Positions 13,957 to 18,898 of a stretch of 18,898 bases of DNA are shown here, one piece after another; position 1 is the first letter of the stretch; each line of letters begins with the position of its first letter. Origin of the DNA: CALZIK01 sp046756565 (lineage in GTDB: Bacteria > Acidobacteriota > Thermoanaerobaculia > Multivoradales > JAHEKO01). The position numbers were made by a program, and so were the translations under genes. Location: the NCBI GenBank assembly GCA_046756565.1, contig JBHHWO010000088.1, forward strand, positions 1 through 18,898, given 5' to 3'. The notes under the pieces are model-generated. The model worked only from the letters and a program-made list of their open reading frames with translations. It did no database searches and was not told the origin of the DNA.

Positions 13957-14976
13957 TCAGAACACGGACTCGGCGTCGACAGTGGGTACGTCGTGCCAAC
14001 CCATGCGCTTCTGCAACAGCCACGGCGCCCAGGCGTAGGTGCAGGCACCGAACGCCTCGATCGCGCGCGCGAACGCCGTGGACCCCAGGTACGCAGGAAC
14101 GGCAGCGGTCTTGCCCGGCAGCTCGAAACGGCGACGCCATACCCGCGCCCACGTCTTGAGAAGGACTCCGGAGCAGACCAACAGCGGGGCCAGCACCGGA
14201 ACCCGGGCCAACCCGGCGCCGGGAATCGAGCCCGAGCTTCGCCGGCAGTGGACATGATAACTGCCGACCCGGAGCCTCTTGGTCAGAAAGGGCGGCAGCT
14301 GGTGCTCGCACTTGGCGGCCGCGACGAACCAGGGACGGACGCCTCGCGCCGCCAGCTCGGCGCGCAGGATCTCGGTGGAGCCGCCGCCGGACACTCCCAA
14401 GGTCTCGTCGAAGCGAACGCGCCCGAACAGGCTGCGGCGCATGACCACGTTGTGCGAGTAGAAGCCGTTGGTGAAGCCGTCCTGAGGCAGCACCATCCCG
14501 CCGTCGCAGAGATCGACCGTCCGAAACAGGAAGCCGCGCGCGTAGCGGGTCCGCCCGGCCACCAGCTCGAGTCCCGGCCGAAACGCAGCCAGCATGGCGT
14601 CGAGCCAGCCCCGGTCGTAGGAAACGTCCGAATCCGCGAGAGCGAGAAACTCGCCTCGGGCCTCGCGCATCGCCAGGTTCTTGCTGCGGTAGTACGTGAA
14701 GCCGGGGATGGAGAGGACTCGCGCGCGGGGAAGCACGCTGGCCATCAGCTCGGCCGGATCGGGCCCGTCTGCGTCTCGGACGAGGAGAATCTCGCAGTCG
14801 CGGACCGGAAAAGTCTGGTCGCGCAGCGACTCGAGCGATCGCAGCAAGAGCTCAGGATCCCCCAGATCCTGGGAATTCCATCCTTCGACGGCTACGGTCA
14901 CCTGTTCAGGCGAGACCGCGACTCTCAGATCGCTTGCCGGCTCGGACCGGTCTGTGCCATACGCGGGTCGGCTCAT
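13957..14976 (-). CDS. GT2-like glycosyltransferase (GT-A fold)
   Basis: The 339-residue protein starts at ATG 14976 and is the first gene of the minus-strand cluster. The GT-A domain shows VTVAVEGWNSQDL at the first strand, SLESLRDQTFPVRDCEILLVRDADG, YYRSKNLAMREARGEFLALADSDVSYDRGWLD with the metal-binding DSD (115-117), and later the acceptor-side FDETLGVSGGGSTEILRAELAARG. A hydrophobic stretch (about 255-276, LARVPVLAPLLVCSGVLLKTW) near the C-terminus suggests membrane association. This fits an enzyme that starts or extends a membrane-bound glycan. The sugar is unknown. Divergent gene 15069-16571 may share its control region. Confidence 0.87.
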   Translation of the reverse strand: MSRPAYGTDRSEPASDLRVAVSPEQVTVAVEGWNSQDLGDPELLLRSLESLRDQTFPVRDCEILLVRDADGPDPAELMASVLPRARVLSIPGFTYYRSKNLAMREARGEFLALADSDVSYDRGWLDAMLAAFRPGLELVAGRTRYARGFLFRTVDLCDGGMVLPQDGFTNGFYSHNVVMRRSLFGRVRFDETLGVSGGGSTEILRAELAARGVRPWFVAAAKCEHQLPPFLTKRLRVGSYHVHCRRSSGSIPGAGLARVPVLAPLLVCSGVLLKTWARVWRRRFELPGKTAAVPAYLGSTAFARAIEAFGACTYAWAPWLLQKRMGWHDVPTVDAESVF

Positions 14977-14993
14977 GGGCGCATCCGAGCGCG

Positions 14994-14999
14994 ATGATA
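14994..14999 (-). promoter_or_regulatory. Candidate -10 hexamer TATCAT for the glycan cluster
   Basis: On the minus strand TATCAT lies 17 nt before the GT2 start codon, within the 92 bp divergent region 14977-15068. It is AT-rich in a very GC-rich setting. No convincing -35 was found. Confidence 0.28.
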
Positions 15000-15057
15000 A
15001 ACGCCCGGTCCGAGTCCGGCCAGCTTTGGCGCCGGCGATGGGCCGGATCCGCCAGTC

Positions 15058-15063
15058 TATGAT
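15058..15063 (+). promoter_or_regulatory. Candidate -10 hexamer TATGAT
   Basis: TATGAT is one base from the TATAAT consensus and ends 5 nt before the GTG at 15069. There is no Shine-Dalgarno between them. A transcript starting at or very near the GTG would be leaderless. No clear -35 is seen. Confidence 0.35.
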
Positions 15064-15068
15064 GTGCC

Positions 15069-16571
15069 GTGCCCAGTCTTAGCGGACCTCGAGTACTACT
15101 GATCGGCCTCGACGCTGCGGATCCGGCGCTGCTCGTCGAGTGGGCCAGGGCGGACCGGCTGCCCGTTCTGGGCGAGTTGATCGGAAAGGCACTGGTCGCC
15201 GAGTTGGAGGATCTCCCGGGCCTCTGGACCGGCGCCGTATGGCCGAGTTTGATCACCGGTGCCTCACCAACCCACCACGGCTACTATCACTACCACGACT
15301 ACGACCCGCTCTCGTACGCAACCGCGCCGTTCGTCGAGCGCGGCTACCCGGTAGCTCCGTTCTGGGAGACCCTGTCTCGCACCGGCAAGCGCGTTGCGGT
15401 TCTGGACGTACCCCTGGCTCCGCTCAGTGAGTCGCTTCCCCGTGGGCTTCAACTCGTCGATTGGGCGGTGCACGAGCCCGAAGGACCGGCACGCAGTCTG
15501 CCAGCTGATCTCGCCTCGAGCCTGATCGAGCGGTTCGGTTCGGACCGGGTGGGACAGTGCGACTTTGGCGGCCGAGGTCCGACCGACCTTGGTGTTTTCA
15601 GGGACGGCCTCGTGGATCGAGTTCGGGCTCGAAAAGAGCTCACCCGGCACGTGATGAAGCAAGGCTCGTGGGATCTCGTGGTCTCGGTCTTCAGCGAGAC
15701 CCATTGTGTGGGGCATCAGTGCTGGCACGTGCACGACCCCGGTCACCCCATGCACGAACCAGAGACCAGACGCCTGGTCGGTGATCCGGTGCTCGAGGTC
15801 TACCAGGCGGTCGACCAGGCTGTTGGCGAGCTCCTGGAGCATGGGCGAGACGAAACCGATGTCTTGATCGTCGCGAGTCATGGCATGGGCCAATCGTTCC
15901 GAGCCCATTTCTTGCTTGATCGGGTCCTTCAGAGGATCGAAGGCACCCGGGCTCGCGGAAGCCGGTTGTTCAACCTGCTCTACAGGGGCTGGCGGCAATT
16001 GCCGGCAACATGGCGCTCAGCGCTGCGACCGGCGGGCTCCCGTGCCCGCAAGAGCCTGGGGGCCGCCGCGCGTCGAAACCGCAGGAGTTTCGAGCTCAAC
16101 ACACACTGTGGCTACGGGGCGATTCGCGTGAATCTCGAAGGCAGAGAGGCGGAGGGCAAGGTGGCCGCCGGCGACTTCGAACGGTATTGCGACGAGCTCA
16201 CGCTGAGGCTTCGGGAGTTAACGGATCCGGCATCGGGACAACCGGTCGTGCGACGGGTCCTGCGGACGGCGGACCACTACGAGCGCACGCCGACCGACGT
16301 TCTTCCCGACCTGATCGTGGAATGGGAGCGCGACCTCGATGCCGTGGCCGTTTTCTCGCCGAGACTCGGGCAGGTCAAGGCCGTCGCGCAGGCGGCCTTT
16401 CCCAACCGCACCGGGGATCATCGGCCCAGTGGAGGCCTGCTTCTCAGGATCGGGCCCGGAACCGCGCCCAGGACTCTGGCGCGACCCGCGAGCGTCATGG
16501 ACGTGGCGCCCACCGTGTTCGAAGCCCTGAACATGGACGCGGGCGGCTTCGAAGGCCGGCCGATCGCGTGA
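15069..16571 (+). CDS. Alkaline-phosphatase-superfamily phosphodiesterase-like protein
   Basis: This 500-residue protein starts at GTG 15069. It opens with VLLIGLDAADPALL, where D15 is the first metal ligand. The nucleophile region is AVWPSLITGASPTHHG (about 56-71) with S60 or T63 as the likely nucleophile. Then come VSVFSETHCVGHQCWHVHDPGHP (about 206-227) with several His/Asp candidates, VASHGMGQSF (269-277), and GDHRPSGGLLLRIG (H451). This order fits the nucleotide pyrophosphatase/phosphodiesterase (PF01663-like) branch. The usual SDHG motif reads ASHG, so one metal ligand may be changed. No signal peptide is present, so action in the cytoplasm or at its membrane face is likely. Such genes often occur in surface-glycan loci, where they may act on nucleotide sugars or phospho-linked glycans; here that is inference. 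It converges on the ligase gene with 13 bp between stops. Confidence 0.83.
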   Translation: MPSLSGPRVLLIGLDAADPALLVEWARADRLPVLGELIGKALVAELEDLPGLWTGAVWPSLITGASPTHHGYYHYHDYDPLSYATAPFVERGYPVAPFWETLSRTGKRVAVLDVPLAPLSESLPRGLQLVDWAVHEPEGPARSLPADLASSLIERFGSDRVGQCDFGGRGPTDLGVFRDGLVDRVRARKELTRHVMKQGSWDLVVSVFSETHCVGHQCWHVHDPGHPMHEPETRRLVGDPVLEVYQAVDQAVGELLEHGRDETDVLIVASHGMGQSFRAHFLLDRVLQRIEGTRARGSRLFNLLYRGWRQLPATWRSALRPAGSRARKSLGAAARRNRRSFELNTHCGYGAIRVNLEGREAEGKVAAGDFERYCDELTLRLRELTDPASGQPVVRRVLRTADHYERTPTDVLPDLIVEWERDLDAVAVFSPRLGQVKAVAQAAFPNRTGDHRPSGGLLLRIGPGTAPRTLARPASVMDVAPTVFEALNMDAGGFEGRPIA

Positions 16572-16584
16572 CGCGCTGATCGGG

Positions 16585-18264
16585 TCAGCTCAGTCGCTGC
16601 AAGGCGCCGTCGAGGTACCGATTCCGGATCGCGCTTCGCTGGACCTTACCACTCGTGGTCTTCGGCAACTGTCCACGCTTGACCAGAACCAGGTCTGCAA
16701 GGGTGAGTCCGAACTCGTGTCCCACTTCGACGCGAAGATCGCGGGCCAGGGTCTCGAGCTTCTCGGAGTCCTTCTCGCTGACCTCGACCACGAGAATGAT
16801 CTGCTCGCCCTCGCCGCCGCGGCTCACGCTGAAGGCCGCCGCGCGCTCCAGCCCGCCGCCGCCGGAGACCGACTCGGCCAGCCACTCGAGCTCGTGCGGC
16901 ATCAGGTTTTCGCCGCGAATGATCAAGAGGTCCTTGAGCCTGCCGGTCAGATAGAGCTCACCCGAGCTCAAGAAGCCGAGGTCGCCCGTCCGCAGCCAAC
17001 CGTCGACCAAATTGTCGGCGGTGGCTTCCGGGTCGTTGAAGTAGCCGGTGAACGTGCCGGGGCCTTTTGACCAGACCTCGCCGACCTCGCCTTCGGGCAG
17101 GTCGGATCCGTCCGGCGACACGATCCGGACGCGCGTGTCGAGCACCGGGGCACCGACGCAGTAGACCTCGCTCAGGCCGAAGCCGCTTTCGCTTGCGCCC
17201 GTCGGGATGGGCAGGGTGCGGGGTGCTCCGCCGGTATCGTCGATCGCTACCACCAGAGTGGCCTCGGCCAGGCCGTAGCCCGGCCGGTAGTTCTCGGGCT
17301 TGAAGCCGCAGCGGCTGAATTTTTCGAGAAAGGCCCCGACCGTTTCCGGCCGGATCATCTCGGCCGCCGAGAACGCGACCTGCCAGCTCGACAGATCGAG
17401 TCCTTCGAGGTCCGCGTCTTTGATCCGGTCGACGCAGAGCTGGTAGCCGAAGTTGGGTGCGGTCGCGACGGCGCGGCCACCTGAAGCGAGCCGCTCAAGC
17501 CAGAGACGCGGCCTTCCCAGGAAGGCTTCGGAAGGCATGAGATGGAGGTCCACTCCCTTGAGCATCAGAGTCAGGTTCGAGATCAGGCCCATGTCGTGGT
17601 AGAGGGGAACCCACGAGGCCCAGTGATCGATGAAGCCGCGCGAGTCGTCGCGATGCGGCCCTGCGACCCCGGCATCGAGCGCCAGCGCGTTGTGGATGGC
17701 GCCGCCGTGGGTGACCTGAACCGCTCGAGGAAACCCGGTCGATCCTGAGGTGAGCTGCAGAAAAGCGGTGTCCTGGGGTCCTGCGTGCGCGATCTCGAAG
17801 CCCCCGGTGGGCCGAAGCGCCGCGAGCTCATCCGGTGTCACGCACTCTGGAAGTGGGTTATCCGAAGGCGGCAGCTCTGCTAGCTTCTTCGCCAGGCTGC
17901 CGGTGGAGACGACCAGGCGTGCGTCGAGCCTGCCGACAACGCCGACCAGCTTGGCGAGCTGGACTTGGCTCGCTCCGACCGCCGCGCCGGGCGCGATCGC
18001 CACGGGCAGTGCCCCCAGGTGAATCGCGCCCAGCCAGACTTCGAACCAGTCGAAGGAGGACGGGAGCGCAACCACGATTCGATCACCGGGCCTGACACCC
18101 GAGTCGGCCAGGCGGGCCGCAGTCTGCTTCGCCGAGTCCAGAACCTCGGTATAGGTGCGGCGGCCGACCGTCCGCCCCCTGCGGTCCAGAATTGTGAGCC
18201 CGCTCTGCGGGGACTGGTGCGCCGCGGCGGCCACAGCTTCGGGGAGGTTCGGGAAGGGAATCAA
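16585..18264 (-). CDS. Fatty acyl-AMP ligase (FAAL-like)
   Basis: The enzyme activates a fatty acid as acyl-AMP and typically passes it to a carrier protein. From the TTG at 18264 it has 559 residues. Motifs in this numbering are the P-loop LTSGSTGFPRAVQVTHGG (171-), SWVPLYHDMGLI (about 217-228), YGLAEATL (330-337), GWLRTGDLGFLSSGELYLTGRLKDLLIIRGENLMPHELE (about 422-460), and the closing LPKTTSGKVQRSA with catalytic Lys540. SWxPLYHDMGLI and YGLAEATL are typical of FAALs rather than acyl-CoA synthetases. The start is uncertain. The frame is open to GTG 18414 and ATG 18405, but that extra sequence is Arg-rich and enters palindrome copy C. Homology begins at about IPFPNLPEAV, and TAGCTT lies 10 nt before the TTG. 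The gene stands alone, and the nearest ACP is at 9408-9656. Confidence 0.9.
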   Translation of the reverse strand: MIPFPNLPEAVAAAAHQSPQSGLTILDRRGRTVGRRTYTEVLDSAKQTAARLADSGVRPGDRIVVALPSSFDWFEVWLGAIHLGALPVAIAPGAAVGASQVQLAKLVGVVGRLDARLVVSTGSLAKKLAELPPSDNPLPECVTPDELAALRPTGGFEIAHAGPQDTAFLQLTSGSTGFPRAVQVTHGGAIHNALALDAGVAGPHRDDSRGFIDHWASWVPLYHDMGLISNLTLMLKGVDLHLMPSEAFLGRPRLWLERLASGGRAVATAPNFGYQLCVDRIKDADLEGLDLSSWQVAFSAAEMIRPETVGAFLEKFSRCGFKPENYRPGYGLAEATLVVAIDDTGGAPRTLPIPTGASESGFGLSEVYCVGAPVLDTRVRIVSPDGSDLPEGEVGEVWSKGPGTFTGYFNDPEATADNLVDGWLRTGDLGFLSSGELYLTGRLKDLLIIRGENLMPHELEWLAESVSGGGGLERAAAFSVSRGGEGEQIILVVEVSEKDSEKLETLARDLRVEVGHEFGLTLADLVLVKRGQLPKTTSGKVQRSAIRNRYLDGALQRLS

Positions 18265-18406
18265 GGCGTCGGTGAAGCTACCACGATCGGATGGGCGGTT
18301 CGGTCGAGATGCGCCGCGCTTCGGCGGCAATCGGCGGGCTCGGAGCGTCCCTCGGTTGTTCGTCTCGCTCCGCACTCGGCGGAGTCGATCCGCCTGCGAT
18401 CCCATC

Positions 18407-18436
18407 GGGAACACTTTTCCAAGGTGTCCCCTCCCG
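18407..18436 (+). repeat. REP-like palindrome, copy C (degenerate)
   Basis: GGGAACACTTT (18407-18417) pairs with AAGGTGTCCCC (18421-18431) with one mismatch and one G-T pair around a 3 nt loop, followed by the tag TCCCG (18432-18436). Arms and tag match copies A and B. It lies upstream of the acyl-AMP ligase. Confidence 0.7.
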
Positions 18437-18616
18437 ACTGGTTTTCAATCGGGTCTCTGTGGTGACTCGATGCGATTGAGGGCCGCCGGTGCCGTCTTCT
18501 CGCTCGCCCCTCGGAGACTCGGGTAATCGCTCGCTCGCAAGAGGCACGCGGCCGGCCTTTCAGGCACAGTACCGACCGGACGGAAACCGCGAGCCGTAGA
18601 AGGCACCTCGGCCCAA

Positions 18617-18662
18617 CGTCGGGCACCCTTCGCTGCGCTCGAGGGCAGGCTCGGGCCCGACG
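18617..18662. repeat. Stem-loop with CGTCGGGC / GCCCGACG arms
   Basis: CGTCGGGC (18617-18624) and GCCCGACG (18655-18662) form an 8 bp outer stem. Inside, CCCT (18626-18629) can pair with AGGG (18642-18645). The same outer arms form the hairpin at 7930-7951, so this appears to be a second dispersed element. Apart from this, palindrome copy C and the end repeat, I see no gene or signal I can name in 18265-18898. Confidence 0.45.
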
Positions 18663-18701
18663 CTACTTGAAACATAGGGGCCGGTCGCGGGAAGCGAGGC
18701 C

Positions 18702-18896
18702 TCACGGGTGGAGGCACACTCGGCGCGGAGGCCACGGCGAGGCGGCAGGCAATCCGCGCAGGGGGCTCTCCGCAAGTGCCCGGAACTCTGGTGGGAGGTC
18801 ACAAGTGGTTTGCGCGCAGCGGAGCGCAGGCGAAGGCCCGTGGCCTAGCAGCCCGTGGTAGAAGACCAGACGGTCGCGTTGCGAGCGCCATGGGGC
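18702..18896 (-). other. Edge-truncated open frame within a terminal repeat
   Basis: On the minus strand, one frame is open for 64 codons from the window edge to a TGA at 18704-18702. It starts APWRSQRDRLVFYHGLLGHG and continues with a Pro/Arg/Leu-rich sequence. Its first 16-residue block matches the peptide encoded at 4-51. No start codon context is visible because it runs off the window. The composition looks more like a non-coding repeat than a folded protein, so I do not call it a gene. Confidence 0.3.
18845..18896 (-). repeat. Right copy of the 52 bp inverted repeat
   Basis: Its reverse complement matches 1-52 at 46 of 52 positions. Both copies point inward. The direct repeat CCACGGGC appears twice just inside this copy (minus strand, around 18830-18860) but only once in the left copy. 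Confidence 0.75.
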
Positions 18897-18898
18897 CA

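Noticed and set aside
13486..14997. A 503-codon plus-strand open frame opposite both glycosyltransferases
   Set aside because: Both minus-strand genes have catalytic motifs (EX7E and DSD). This frame has none and runs across their junction.
16575..16589. GCTGA-TCGGG-TCAGC hairpin between the convergent phosphodiesterase and ligase stops
   Set aside because: The stem is only 5 bp with no T-run and it overlaps the ligase stop. It is too weak to call a terminator.
5251..18436. CRISPR array, suggested by recurring palindromes
   Set aside because: The three copies are kilobases apart, in mixed orientation and without regular spacers, and no cas genes are present.
18265..18898. tRNA or other known RNA gene in the gene-poor right end
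   Set aside because: I found no cloverleaf, no CCA-compatible acceptor stem and no known riboswitch core. Only repeats and hairpins are supportable.

Overview
This is a GC-rich bacterial window, most likely from an Acidobacteriota chromosome. The best taxonomic clue is the gene at 916-2151, which matches the VWFA-related domain family that is strongly expanded in Acidobacteria. The genus cannot be told from sequence alone. No rRNA, tRNA, CRISPR array, integrase or insertion-sequence transposase was seen. Almost all of the window is tightly packed protein-coding sequence.

Layout. (1) 1-3484, plus strand: the tail of an upstream gene, a small stand-alone LpxD-N-terminal-like protein, purE, a secreted VWFA protein and a secreted TPR-like protein, with junctions ranging from a 14 bp overlap to a 7 bp gap. 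(2) 3511-5208, minus strand: a secreted metal-dependent amidohydrolase, convergent with region 1. (3) 5335-7737, plus strand: three overlapping genes, TPM-domain membrane protein, TIKI/TraB-like protein and YgcG-type TPM protein. (4) 7990-8670, plus strand: a short-chain dehydrogenase. (5) 8712-14976, minus strand: six genes, transcribed in the order GT2 glycosyltransferase, GT4 glycosyltransferase, Wzx-type flippase, B12-type radical SAM enzyme, acyl carrier protein, DUF374-type lysophospholipid acyltransferase. (6) 15069-16571, plus strand: an alkaline-phosphatase-superfamily phosphodiesterase, divergent from the GT2. (7) 16585 to about 18264, minus strand: a fatty acyl-AMP ligase. (8) About 630 bp without a confident gene, containing palindromes and a repeat.

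How the genes may work together. Regions 5-7 combine sugar transferases, a lipid-linked glycan flippase, a carrier protein, an enzyme that activates fatty acids onto carrier proteins, a membrane acyltransferase, a radical SAM enzyme and a phosphodiesterase. This looks like a cell-surface glycan locus with its own acyl-activation and acyl-transfer module, and it is the best candidate here for an undescribed pathway. Region 3 pairs two TPM-domain proteins with a TIKI-like putative metalloprotease and has no LemA gene nearby. 

Repeats. Three intergenic copies of a GGGGACAC-type palindrome with a TCCCG tag (5251, 8684, 18407) resemble REP elements. The two window ends carry an 88% identical 52 bp inverted repeat, which fits a contig that stops in a dispersed repeat.
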